A stretch of DNA of 12,477 bases from Oscillospiraceae bacterium (GCA_020024235.1 JAHHUA010000044.1:1-12477), one strand, 5' to 3'. Shown: positions 1 through 6,696, counted from the stretch's first letter. Made by a program: numbers and translations. The notes: generated by a model from the letters alone, not told the origin.

Positions 1-448
1 GGATGAATTTATAAACTTCCCAAACCGCAGATTTGGTAGCACTATCTGCCCACTGGCGTCTGTGGGGAACAAAAAGATCCTTGTCAGACATAGAGTCGAT
101 CATCTCATAAATCCCCTGAATATTCATGTCTAGCATTGTCCTAAGTTCGTGGAGCGACAGTTCAGCATAGGTATCCGTAAACCATTGATACAACGCCCCA
201 AGCTTATTCCATTTGAACTGACCGGAAGGCGTTTTTACTTTCAGACCATTTCTCTCATCCTGTTCCCACTTTAAGACAAGAGTAGTCCAGCCAATCTGAT
301 AAGCCAAATTCTCTGCTGGAGTACGGTCAACATTTTCTGCACGGAGATCTTTCATATCTTCCGGAATATTGTCAAACTCGGCAATGAATTTGGTATAGGT
401 TTTCTTGATCTCGTCTTTCAGTTCTTCTTTGCTGGTATACGCTCTCAT
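1..448 (-). CDS. ClbS/DfsB-family four-helix-bundle protein (partial, C-terminus beyond window edge)
   Basis: The frame reads from ATG at 448 to the window edge, giving 149 residues without a stop. It begins MRAYTSKEELKDEIKKTY and carries the family's signature stretches RTPAENLAYQIGWTTLVLKW, FKWNKLGALYQWFTDTYA and the late KSAVWEVYKFI. Family members are about 165-170 residues, so roughly the last 20 are missing. Known biology: the characterised member, ClbS of colibactin producers, is a cytoplasmic self-resistance protein that opens the electrophilic cyclopropane warhead. Most Firmicute homologues have no assigned substrate, so a detoxification role here is inference. An in-frame TAA lies two codons upstream of the ATG, which fixes this start. 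The ribosome binding site is weak, with no GGAGG-like string in the 20 bases upstream. No colibactin-like biosynthetic gene is in view. G+C is higher than in the genes right of 3300. Confidence 0.88.
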   Translation of the reverse strand, partial: MRAYTSKEELKDEIKKTYTKFIAEFDNIPEDMKDLRAENVDRTPAENLAYQIGWTTLVLKWEQDERNGLKVKTPSGQFKWNKLGALYQWFTDTYAELSLHELRTMLDMNIQGIYEMIDSMSDKDLFVPHRRQWADSATKSAVWEVYKFI

Positions 449-486
449 AAATTATTTTGATAATTCTAACACTTAACTTTCATCAT

Positions 487-515
487 ATCATATCATACTT
501 TGCTGAATCTGCCAA
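487..515 (-). promoter_or_regulatory. sigma-A promoter of the ClbS-like gene
   Basis: Reading the minus strand, TTGGCA (510-515) is followed by exactly 17 bases and then TATGAT (487-492). The predicted transcription start near 480 gives a leader of about 30 bases before ATG 448. It sits in a run of overlapping ATGAT repeats, so a neighbouring register of the -10 box is possible. Confidence 0.55.
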
Positions 516-561
516 TAACTTTTTATGAACAGTGTATGCTTCCTGGATTCGAAAATGGTTT

Positions 562-598
562 AGGCATTCCCCAAAAATGCCTTTTGACGAAAAAAGGC
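562..598 (-). terminator. possible terminator made of two overlapping hairpins
   Basis: GCCTTTT (579-585) and AAAAGGC (592-598) pair around a 6-base loop; on the minus strand this is followed by ATTTTT, as in an intrinsic terminator. A second, competing hairpin, AGGCATT (562-568) with AATGCCT (576-582), shares bases with it. It could end transcripts arriving from the protease gene before the ClbS-like gene. The stems are short, so this is tentative. Confidence 0.3.
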
Positions 599-629
599 AG
601 AGCTTTCATCCTTGTGCCATTATCGAATA

Positions 630-732
630 AAATAAATATCCACTGACTAAGCTGAAAGAGTAAAATGAAAGTAGGCACTTTTCGTGGCTGCTTTTACTTG
701 ACAACTTCAGGTAAGCCGGTGGATATTTATTT
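630..732. repeat. 103-base long imperfect inverted repeat, MITE-like or structured 3' UTR
   Basis: Perfect 14-base arms, AAATAAATATCCAC (630-643) and GTGGATATTTATTT (719-732), enclose further nested pairs. These are CTGAA 652-656 with TTCAG 706-710, AGTAAAA 659-665 with TTTTACT 692-698, and GTAGGCAC 671-678 with GTGGCTGC 684-691 (7 of 8 pair, one of them G-U) around a 5-base loop. Together they make one long hairpin with bulges. It begins 9 bases past the protease stop codon. GAAT occurs on both sides (625-628 and 735-738), which could be a target-site duplication or chance. It has no coding content. Confidence 0.6.
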
Positions 733-741
733 AAGAATGAC

Positions 742-1920
742 CTAATTAAGTTGTGCAGGTAGTATATTATATGTATCTTCAAGATAATTCCACTGGCAAG
801 CAACACCATGACCAGTAGCTCCAAAATACCCGATATTATAACCCTTTATGGAATAGTTATTATTATTTGTATTTTTGCTAATGAGTGCACCGCCGCTATC
901 TCCTGCAATTGGGGTAAAATTAAATGTAAAACAATTTTTATAGGTTAAGGCGGGATAAACAGGTGACGAAGTATGTGCGGACATAGGGAAAGTAACTCCT
1001 GTAGCTAAAACGATTCCACTCTGTTCACCATTAGCACCTTGTAGCCATACTGTCATGTTCGCTATTGCATTTCCCCTCGAAGTGATATACTTCGAATATT
1101 TCGATGTCAGCGACTGAGTTCGATTGCTTGGAATGAACGCTGCATCTGCATAGGTTCCACGCCATATATTGGAGCATGTCCCCAGAGAAACGTTTCCATT
1201 ACTTGCAGTATCTCCTACCTGCCATCCATGAGCGACAGTAAGGAATCCCAGCTGCTGGTTTGATTGTTGATAATTGCGCACAGCGGGTATCATTACAGTG
1301 GACCAATTACTAGATATCCTATGCATATATACCCATTGACCAGGCCTAACAGTGGGAGAAATCCCATACGGAACTTCCTCCATCTCAGCATGAGCACTTG
1401 CTTCTGGAACATCATTTCCAAAAGCACCTGTGCTTTCAAAAAAACGGATTCTCTCGATTCCCACTTCTTCTTTAATCGCAGATTTTTTTTCATCTGTAAT
1501 ATCTGCAACGTAAACACACAAGGTATTGTCAGGTTCATAGAAACCTGCAGCTACAATATCAAATTTATCTGCCTGATCCAACAAACGGTCTCTTGCTGTT
1601 GTAAGTTCAGCCATAGAGTACTGGGCCGTTTCCAAACGCACAGTCACACCAGCAACGTCATTCTTTATTGCATTTGTAAGGAGAGCAGATCTTTGCAGTG
1701 CACTATCGTTAAGTGACAAAATAACTAAATTACCATTATTGTCGTAGTAGGCACCGCCATAACTATCTTCATCCAGACTTTCGATCAGCTCATTAATCGG
1801 ACTCTTTTCTGCAATGAAGATGTCATCAGTAGAAACAGCATCATCATTTATGGCCATAGCAGTAATGTTGAAACTAATAAATAATACAACCGATAAAAGC
1901 ATACATAAATATTTTTTCAT
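742..1920 (-). CDS. secreted chymotrypsin-fold (S1-type) serine protease with propeptide
   Basis: A 392-residue precursor. Residues 1-23 form a signal peptide (KKY, hydrophobic core, AMA). Residues about 24-175 resemble a propeptide. The catalytic domain runs from about 185 to the end. The triad is visible in the right order and spacing: His231 in TVAHG, Asp259 in YADAAFI, and Ser342 in AGDSGGAL. The GDSGG motif and the DAAFI context are typical of streptogrisin/alpha-lytic-like bacterial S1 proteases, so an active secreted endopeptidase is likely; substrate specificity cannot be read. The start is supported by AAAGGACGG about 8 bases upstream. The gene lies 51 bases downstream of the lipoprotein gene with no terminator between them, so the two are probably co-transcribed. 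G+C is higher than in the MATE region. Confidence 0.87.
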   Translation of the reverse strand: MKKYLCMLLSVVLFISFNITAMAINDDAVSTDDIFIAEKSPINELIESLDEDSYGGAYYDNNGNLVILSLNDSALQRSALLTNAIKNDVAGVTVRLETAQYSMAELTTARDRLLDQADKFDIVAAGFYEPDNTLCVYVADITDEKKSAIKEEVGIERIRFFESTGAFGNDVPEASAHAEMEEVPYGISPTVRPGQWVYMHRISSNWSTVMIPAVRNYQQSNQQLGFLTVAHGWQVGDTASNGNVSLGTCSNIWRGTYADAAFIPSNRTQSLTSKYSKYITSRGNAIANMTVWLQGANGEQSGIVLATGVTFPMSAHTSSPVYPALTYKNCFTFNFTPIAGDSGGALISKNTNNNNYSIKGYNIGYFGATGHGVACQWNYLEDTYNILPAQLN

Positions 1921-1971
1921 TTTGATCCGTCCTTTCTATTGTGTCTTGTTATTGATTTTCATTTTTCAGCT

Positions 1972-2985
1972 TTAGTTTCCAGAGATAACTTTGGTTTCCG
2001 GAAGCGACGCAATTAAATCCCGCAGACCCTTATGAGCATCATCATCTTGCAGTGTAAAAAATATCTGTTCATGTGCGTCATGAAAAACTATCTGAGAGCC
2101 ACTGCCATGCAAGTAATACACAACACCATTTTTGTAGGTAAGCCAAAGGTCGTATATGCCTGGATCCGAACCAAAACCATAAAAGTTTTCAGCACCTGTG
2201 ACGATATCATCCACCGATACAACTGCCATATCCTTAATGTAATTACTGATTTTACGAATGCTTTCCAAATCGTTAGTATTCAATGTGAGAGCGAATTCGT
2301 TGTGTGAAGTTGCTTCCGGGTTATGCGTGTACCGTCCACCACCTTGGCCAACAAACCGTGCTTCAACAATATTTTCGGTGCTCATGTAGGCAATCCATTG
2401 CATATAACCTTTGGGTTGTTGATTGCAAATATCTGCCAGCTCAAGGAGTTCCTCCTCGTCTTTGTTATAGCCGTTCGGGTTTTTATAGAGGTAGAGAGGG
2501 TACTTTGTCTTATCAGTAAAGATCAGAAAACCTACCCTAATGCGATCCTGATTATATTCAGGAGAATCGTAGTCTTCTAGTAAGGTTAGCGCCGTTTCCT
2601 TCAGCTGCCTGTCGGTGAGAAGATAGTACATTCTGTCGTCAAGGTCAAGCGAATAAATTGAGGTCACCGTTTCACCACGGAAGGTGAGCGGAGCTGCGTC
2701 CTGTAAAGGAGTGTCCGAATTAGATGATGCAGACACTGTTGGCTTTGTAACATTCGGTACTGAAGATTCCAGTGTAGAAGATTCTGTAACATCCGGTGTT
2801 GAAGACTCCGGTATAGAGGATTCTGTAACATTCGGTGTTGAAGACTCCGGTATAGAGGATTTTGAAACAGGTACATCAGATGCTACGTCAGAAGTGCTGA
2901 CTGTTGAAAGTTTTTTTCTTTCTTCACAAGCAGTCAGTAGAACCAGACAGACCAGTAAAAGCAGTGCAATCGGTTTAACATTCAT
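1972..2985 (-). CDS. lipoprotein of unknown function with Ser/Thr/Pro repeat linker
   Basis: A 337-residue protein not recognised as a named family. Residues 1-20 are a lipoprotein signal peptide ending in LTAC, so Cys20 is the likely lipidated residue and the protein would be anchored on the outer face of the membrane. Residues about 25-95 form a Ser/Thr/Pro/Val-rich spacer that includes three 13-residue tandem repeats (SSIPESSTPNVTE type, residues 43-81). Residues about 98-337 make a compact, probably beta-rich domain (TFRGETVTSIYSL, then DLWLTYKNGVVYYL) that gives no clear family signature. AAAGGGATGA precedes ATG 2985. It is the first gene of a probable two-gene unit with the secreted protease, which suggests, without proof, a role in anchoring, inhibiting or assisting that enzyme. 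Confidence 0.8.
   Translation of the reverse strand: MNVKPIALLLLVCLVLLTACEERKKLSTVSTSDVASDVPVSKSSIPESSTPNVTESSIPESSTPDVTESSTLESSVPNVTKPTVSASSNSDTPLQDAAPLTFRGETVTSIYSLDLDDRMYYLLTDRQLKETALTLLEDYDSPEYNQDRIRVGFLIFTDKTKYPLYLYKNPNGYNKDEEELLELADICNQQPKGYMQWIAYMSTENIVEARFVGQGGGRYTHNPEATSHNEFALTLNTNDLESIRKISNYIKDMAVVSVDDIVTGAENFYGFGSDPGIYDLWLTYKNGVVYYLHGSGSQIVFHDAHEQIFFTLQDDDAHKGLRDLIASLPETKVISGN
2743..2859. repeat. three 39-base tandem repeats inside the lipoprotein gene
   Basis: Units lie at 2821-2859, 2782-2820 and 2743-2781. The first two differ at one base in 39; the third is more diverged. They encode the SSIPESSTP(N/D)VTE spacer. The near identity of two units points to recent duplication and possible length variation between strains. 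Confidence 0.9.
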
Positions 2986-3319
2986 TAGATCATCCCTTTC
3001 GATTTGGCTCCCCCATGGATATGTTTAATGACAGGTACTGATTATCTCATTGGTATCACTTTCCTTTTCTATAATAAATTTTACGCTAATTTTCTTTTTT
3101 CCATGAAAATCCTCATTTTATGTTATTAGTATTCTCTCATTTAATCTTCAACATAAACTTCATAAATTGACTTTTAAGTTATGGAAATTTTTATTTATTA
3201 TATTTTCTGATTTAATTTGTATTTAATTCAATTATCTTTTCACAAATTATGAAAAGATAAACTTAATATTAAATTTAATATATCCTAATTAATTTATATT
3301 GTCAATTATAATATTTTAA
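2986..3319. other. A/T-rich intergenic stretch without a gene
   Basis: Between the lipoprotein start and the ABC remnant I find no credible coding frame. Contents are the lipoprotein's ribosome binding site, its unlocated promoter (no good -35/-10 pair; a TATTATAGA-like string at about 3070-3078 is the best -10 candidate), and a 10-base perfect inverted repeat TTATCTTTTC (3232-3241) / GAAAAGATAA (3251-3260) with no T-run. Base composition changes sharply here from the left-hand genes. Confidence 0.6.
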
Positions 3320-3418
3320 ATTTTAGTTCTTAAAGACGGAACAATCCGTGAGGAAGGCAGCTATAACGAACTTATGGAAAAGAAAGATTACTTATTCAGT
3401 TTGCAAAATTTAGATTAA
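3320..3418 (+). pseudogene. C-terminal remnant of an ABC-transporter ATPase
   Basis: A 32-codon open stretch ends in TAA and reads ILVLKDGTIREEGSYNELM followed by EKKDYLFSLQNLD. This is the typical tail of an ABC exporter ATP-binding subunit: the strand after the H-loop, the KDG-x-I-x-E-x-G turn, then the ELM helix. The Walker A, signature, Walker B and H-loop regions are absent; an in-frame stop lies directly upstream at 3317 and the DNA before it is A/T-rich filler. The gene has therefore lost everything but its end. It is followed by a good terminator at 3432-3466, as an intact gene would be. Confidence 0.75.
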
Positions 3419-3431
3419 TATTTTTAATAAA

Positions 3432-3466
3432 AAAACCTGCCATTGATTATTTCAGCGGCAGGTTTT
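3432..3466 (-). terminator. bidirectional intrinsic terminator
   Basis: AAAACCTGCC (3432-3441) pairs perfectly with GGCAGGTTTT (3457-3466) around a 15-base loop. On the minus strand the stem runs into seven T's, ending transcripts of the DUF308 gene. On the plus strand four T's follow, which would have served the ABC gene now reduced to a remnant. Confidence 0.8.
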
Positions 3467-3513
3467 GCAATTCGTATTATTTTATAGAATATTTTTAAAT
3501 CTATTATCAGTAA

Positions 3514-4095
3514 TCAGAGTAATTCCACATCAATTACATCAGGCTGCTGATGTTTAATAATTTTTACTGCGGTAATTACAGTACAGAAATTAAGTATACC
3601 CTCAAACAGTAAAGTAATTCCCATCATAATCATAATCAGTCTGCTTCCCTCTCCGGGTCTAAATAGCAGAATAAATCCAAACACACCTGTGATAATGGCA
3701 AATATTAAAATTAACCACCAACTTTTTAATCCAAATTTTTTTGATTCTAAAGCAATTTGTATTTTAAACATACCATCTGTCAAAACAGATATTCCCATTG
3801 AAATACAGATAAACATCATCATACTTCTGGGTTTTATCAGCATTATAATGCCCAATGCACTACACAGTATACCAAAAGCAAAATCATATTGAAATGCTAA
3901 CCTGAATAAATCTTTGGAAAAATACCCTATAATTTTAATTGCTCCAAATATTACAAGTAATACTCCGCAAATTGTTCCCAAAACGGAAACAGAAAAATCC
4001 GGGACAGTAATAATTGCAATACCTAAAATACATAAAGCCATAGAAATTATAATATATCCTGTTTTGGCTATTCTCATTGGTGCTATGGAACGCAT
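3514..4095 (-). CDS. DUF308 / HdeD-like membrane protein
   Basis: A 193-residue, almost wholly hydrophobic protein with about six membrane segments arranged as three helical hairpins (near residues 12-32, 36-58, 70-88, 91-112, 123-144 and 150-175). Glycine-rich turns and the internally repeated GI/LG pattern fit the DUF308 family that includes E. coli HdeD, an acid-stress membrane protein. Function in Firmicutes is not established. AAAGGAG at 4104-4110 sits 8 bases before ATG 4095, so the first Met is preferred to Met7. It has its own promoter and terminator and so is probably monocistronic. Confidence 0.78.
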   Translation of the reverse strand: MRSIAPMRIAKTGYIIISMALCILGIAIITVPDFSVSVLGTICGVLLVIFGAIKIIGYFSKDLFRLAFQYDFAFGILCSALGIIMLIKPRSMMMFICISMGISVLTDGMFKIQIALESKKFGLKSWWLILIFAIITGVFGFILLFRPGEGSRLIMIMMGITLLFEGILNFCTVITAVKIIKHQQPDVIDVELL

Positions 4096-4130
4096 AATTA
4101 CATCTCCTTTAACCGTATTAATATGAGTTA

Positions 4131-4159
4131 ATTATATCAAACATAATTATAATTGAAAA
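4131..4159 (-). promoter_or_regulatory. sigma-A promoter of the DUF308 gene
   Basis: On the minus strand TTTTCA (4154-4159), 17 bases, then a consensus TATAAT (4131-4136). The start near 4124 leaves a leader of about 30 bases containing the AAAGGAG site. Confidence 0.65.
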
Positions 4160-4230
4160 CGGACAGTTATATTGACATATCTAAAATTGCGACAACAAGG
4201 ACTGGTTTGACCGAATTTCAGACATATTCA

Positions 4231-4267
4231 ATAACTATGCCTAAAATCTATACATAGTTATTTTTTT
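4231..4267 (+). terminator. A/T-rich hairpin with T-run, plus strand, no matching gene
   Basis: ATAACTATG (4231-4239) pairs with CATAGTTAT (4253-4261) and is followed by T's to 4267. The form is that of a plus-strand intrinsic terminator, but no plus-strand gene ends here. It may be a relic, a minus-strand regulatory stem, or the end of a small RNA. Confidence 0.35.
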
Positions 4268-4279
4268 GATAAAATAAAA

Positions 4280-4320
4280 AACCTTCGGAACAGTAGTTTT
4301 AAAATCATGTTCCAAAGGTT
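4280..4320 (-). terminator. intrinsic terminator of the TetR-family gene
   Basis: AACCTTTGGAACA and TGTTCCGAAGGTT (minus-strand reading; 4308-4320 and 4280-4292) pair at 12 of 13 positions around a 15-base loop. They are followed by TTTTATTTTA on the minus strand. The stem begins 6 bases after the regulator's stop codon. Confidence 0.8.
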
Positions 4321-4326
4321 TGGTTT

Positions 4327-4899
4327 TTATAATTGATTTTTTTCTAAACTTGCAGAGCGTTTTATGATTTCATCGGAAAATCCGTGACAAAGTTTTGTTA
4401 TATATTTAATTTCATCTATGGCATCATCTTTCATGCCATTGTTTATCCAGTCAATAGAAAGTCCGAATAGCTCACATTTTAAAAACCGAATGGCTACTGT
4501 TTTGTCATATTCACTGGTAAAGCTGTTTCCAAAAACAGTATTTAAGTAATTGGTAACAACATATTCACATAGTTTCATACTGTAGGCTTCGTAAATATCA
4601 CGGTTTACAGAGTTATAAATATGCTTCATAGCCTGTTTGTTTTCCAAAGCAAAATTAAAAGCCACTGTAAAACATTCTTCAAAAGAGCTGATAGTAGAGT
4701 ATTTGGCAATAAGATTATCCACATTTTCTTTTATAATTTCTTCCATAAGGGTGGGTATGTCCTGAAAATGATAGTAGAATGAATTTCTGTTTATTCCACA
4801 TTCCTCAACTATGTTTTTTACAGTAATCTTATTTAACGGCTGTTTATTAAGCAATTTTATAAATGTTGTTTTTATAGCTTGCTCTGTAAAGTTAGACAT
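4327..4899 (-). CDS. TetR/AcrR-family transcriptional regulator
   Basis: A 190-residue protein with the family layout: an N-terminal helix (TEQAIKTTFIKLLNK), a helix-turn-helix at about residues 25-47 (ITVKNIVEECGINRNSFYYHF), and an all-helical C-terminal ligand/dimer domain to residue 190. The INRNSFYYHFQD recognition helix and the length resemble the DhaS-like subgroup common in Firmicutes; the ligand is unknown. GAGAGGGGAG precedes ATG 4899. It sits 214 bases downstream of a MATE gene on the same strand but has its own promoter and terminator. A natural inference is local control of that exporter; a palindrome overlapping the exporter's promoter is a candidate operator. Confidence 0.9.
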   Translation of the reverse strand: MSNFTEQAIKTTFIKLLNKQPLNKITVKNIVEECGINRNSFYYHFQDIPTLMEEIIKENVDNLIAKYSTISSFEECFTVAFNFALENKQAMKHIYNSVNRDIYEAYSMKLCEYVVTNYLNTVFGNSFTSEYDKTVAIRFLKCELFGLSIDWINNGMKDDAIDEIKYITKLCHGFSDEIIKRSASLEKNQL

Positions 4900-4929
4900 A
4901 TATACTCCCCTCTCAATATTCTATTATCT

Positions 4930-4958
4930 ATTTTACCATGATTTAAGCAATTACTCAA
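4930..4958 (-). promoter_or_regulatory. sigma-A promoter of the TetR-family gene
   Basis: On the minus strand TTGAGT (4953-4958), 17 bases, TAAAAT (4930-4935). Just upstream lies ATATACAGTTTG. It resembles ATATACTGTTTTG at the MATE promoter (6469-6485), so the regulator may bind both. Confidence 0.5.
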
Positions 4959-5113
4959 TATCAAACTGTATATATTTAATAATTTTTTCACATTTGTAAT
5001 TAATATATATGAAATAAATATGATTTTATACTTATAAAATAAATAATTGTGAGAATATTAAAGTTTAATTCACAGTGATTTTAACCTTTGTAAATTTAGG
5101 GGAAAAGTTTAGA

Positions 5114-6442
5114 TTATCGGGTTTTCCAGTCCACTGATTTATAACACATTAGTGATAAAATCATACCCACTGTCCATCCTATAGGCCATGACATCCAAAT
5201 ACCTGTATAACCCAAAGAAGTTTTTGATAGAATAATCGCCAAAACAACACGGATAATTAAATCAGCAAATGTACATATCATAAACTGACGCATCATGCCA
5301 GCACCACGAAGAATGCCGTCAGTCATAAGTTTAACAGAAACTATAAAATAAAACGGAGCTACAATTTGAAGGAATTGCACACCTGCGTCCATTGCAAGTC
5401 CTGTTGGGCTATCCATAAATATGTAAACTAAACTTCTTCCACAGAAGAAATACAGAATTGCCAAAGGCAGACAAATTAAGCAAACCATTTTAAATCCTGC
5501 TGAAAATCCGGCTTTTACACGGTCATGTTTTTCTGCACCGATATTTTGTGCTGTGTAATTGGACATACCGTTTCCAAGAGTTGTCATAGATGTTACAACC
5601 ATATTGTTGAGCTTTATGGAAGCTGAATATCCTGCCATTACAGCAGAACCGAAACTGTTGATTACACTTTGAATAATGATATTTCCAACAGATATAAAGC
5701 TTTGCTGTAATATACTTGGCACAGCAACTACGGATATACGCTTTAATATATCTATAGAAAACAGCTTAGGCTTGTCTTCGGTTTTAATAGCTGCAAAACG
5801 CTTGAATACCACTATCAGTGCAAGTACACAGCTTATTCCCTGACAAATAAATGTTGCCCATGCTACCCCAGCTATACCCATTTTAAATGTTGCAACAAAG
5901 AGTATATCCATTAAGATATTTGAAATTGAGGAGCATGATAGGAAAATGAAAGGTGTTTTTGAATCACCCAGTGCGGAGAAAATTCCTGTAGCTACATTGT
6001 AGTAAAATACAAAAGGCAGTCCTAATATATAAATATCCAGGTATAGTTTTGAATCAGCAAAAGTATTAGCTGGTGTGTTAATAAGTGATAAAAGTCCGTC
6101 AGCGAACAAAAAACCTCCCAACATCAAAATTATACATAATACACCACTTGAAATAAGTGTGGTATAAACTGCTGTTTTAAGATCACTGTATCTTTTAGCA
6201 CCGAAAAGCTGTGAAACTATAACAGAACACCCTATATTGCAGCCAAAAGCAAAAGCTATAAAAATAAGTGTAATTTCATAACTGTTTCCCACTGCTGCCA
6301 AAGCTTCTGTACCAATAAATTTACCTGCTACAAAGCTGTCTGCAATATTGTAAAGCTGCTGAAAAATAACACTTCCGAAAAGCGGCATACAAAACAGCCA
6401 CAGCACTGTGCTGGGTTTTCCCGTAGTTAAATCCTTATTCAT
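5114..6442 (-). CDS. MATE-family efflux transporter
   Basis: A 442-residue integral membrane protein of normal MATE length, with about 12 helices in two homologous six-helix halves. Family signatures include the opening MPLFGSVIFQQLYNIADSFVAG, the GIFSALGDSKTPF loop between helices 4 and 5, and the second-half SVGNIIIQSVINSFGS and GNGMSNYTAQNIGA stretches. It would export a cationic or polar compound using a Na+ or H+ gradient; the substrate cannot be predicted. GAAAGGGG about 8 bases upstream supports ATG 6442. It is divergent from the second MATE gene. Downstream there is no clear terminator before the TetR gene, so some read-through is possible. Confidence 0.93.
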   Translation of the reverse strand: MNKDLTTGKPSTVLWLFCMPLFGSVIFQQLYNIADSFVAGKFIGTEALAAVGNSYEITLIFIAFAFGCNIGCSVIVSQLFGAKRYSDLKTAVYTTLISSGVLCIILMLGGFLFADGLLSLINTPANTFADSKLYLDIYILGLPFVFYYNVATGIFSALGDSKTPFIFLSCSSISNILMDILFVATFKMGIAGVAWATFICQGISCVLALIVVFKRFAAIKTEDKPKLFSIDILKRISVVAVPSILQQSFISVGNIIIQSVINSFGSAVMAGYSASIKLNNMVVTSMTTLGNGMSNYTAQNIGAEKHDRVKAGFSAGFKMVCLICLPLAILYFFCGRSLVYIFMDSPTGLAMDAGVQFLQIVAPFYFIVSVKLMTDGILRGAGMMRQFMICTFADLIIRVVLAIILSKTSLGYTGIWMSWPIGWTVGMILSLMCYKSVDWKTR

Positions 6443-6464
6443 TTTTTAACCCCTTTCATTTGCT

Positions 6465-6479
6465 TGTTTTGACAAAACA
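6465..6479. promoter_or_regulatory. palindromic candidate operator upstream of the MATE gene
   Basis: TGTTTTG-A-CAAAACA is a perfect 15-base palindrome with a single central base, next to a second palindrome, AGTATATACT (6479-6488). It covers the predicted transcription start of the minus-strand MATE gene, a position suited to a repressor such as the nearby TetR-family protein. Binding is inferred. Confidence 0.4.
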
Positions 6480-6508
6480 GTATATACTTTGTTGTTTATA
6501 TGTATAAA
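6479..6508 (-). promoter_or_regulatory. possible promoter of the minus-strand MATE gene
   Basis: On the minus strand TTTATA (6503-6508), 18 bases, TATACT (6479-6484), placing the start near 6472 inside the palindrome at 6465-6479. The -35 match is weak. A farther alternative is TTGTCA at 6588-6593 with TATTAA. Confidence 0.35.
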
Positions 6509-6587
6509 ATATAAATTTGATTTAGTGTCGAGTTTATATATGTTTAATTAAGGATTTTAAGCATTTTAATAAAATTTTAATTTTTTA

Positions 6588-6616
6588 TTGACAAACTATA
6601 TTTTGTATGATATTAT
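6588..6616 (+). promoter_or_regulatory. strong extended -10 promoter of the riboswitch–MATE-kinase unit
   Basis: A consensus TTGACA (6588-6593), 17 bases, TATTAT (6611-6616), preceded by an extended -10 TGA at 6608-6610. A second -10-like TATAAT at 6614-6619 has a 20-base spacer and is less likely. Start near 6623 gives a leader of about 140 bases, long enough for the aptamer and terminator found there. Confidence 0.75.
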
Positions 6617-6634
6617 AATCAAGATTTTCATTGA

Positions 6635-6696
6635 CTTATATAAATTCACAATAGGGTGAATGTTTCTACAAACTACCGCAAATAGTTTACTATAAG
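6635..6696 (+). ncRNA. purine riboswitch aptamer, guanine-type
   Basis: The three-way junction can be drawn in full. P1 is CTTATA (6635-6640) with TATAAG (6691-6696). P2 is ATTCAC (6644-6649) with GTGAAT (6656-6661), capped by AATAGG. J2/3 is GTTTCTAC (6662-6669), identical to the conserved core. P3 is AAACTA (6670-6675) with TAGTTT (6683-6688), capped by CCGCAAA, close to the family's CCGUAAA. The GG of L2 (6654-6655) and CC of L3 (6676-6677) give the known loop-loop pairs. J3/1 is AC, and C6690 matches C74 of the B. subtilis xpt aptamer, the base that pairs with guanine; adenine sensors have U. U6667 matches U51, arguing against the 2'-deoxyguanosine-I class. L2 is six bases, not the usual seven. 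No covariance search was run. Confidence 0.88.

Noticed and set aside
523..609. 28-codon minus-strand frame (MKALPFFVKRHFWGMPKPF start) between the hairpin and the ClbS promoter
   Set aside because: It contains the hairpin at 562-598 and has no clear ribosome binding site; too short to support.
606..824. 72-codon minus-strand frame overlapping the protease 3' end
   Set aside because: It overlaps the real gene in another frame and runs through the long hairpin; no family resemblance or ribosome binding site.
1264..1716. 150-codon plus-strand frame inside the protease gene
   Set aside because: Antisense shadow of a gene with signal peptide and catalytic triad; Cys- and His-rich composition is unlike a real protein.
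2684..3028. 114-codon plus-strand frame opposite the lipoprotein repeats
   Set aside because: Its repeats are the complement of the lipoprotein's tandem repeats, and the lipoprotein frame has the lipobox and ribosome binding site.
3232..3260. 10-base perfect inverted repeat TTATCTTTTC / GAAAAGATAA
   Set aside because: No T-run on either side and A/T-rich surroundings make chance likely; noted only in the intergenic entry.
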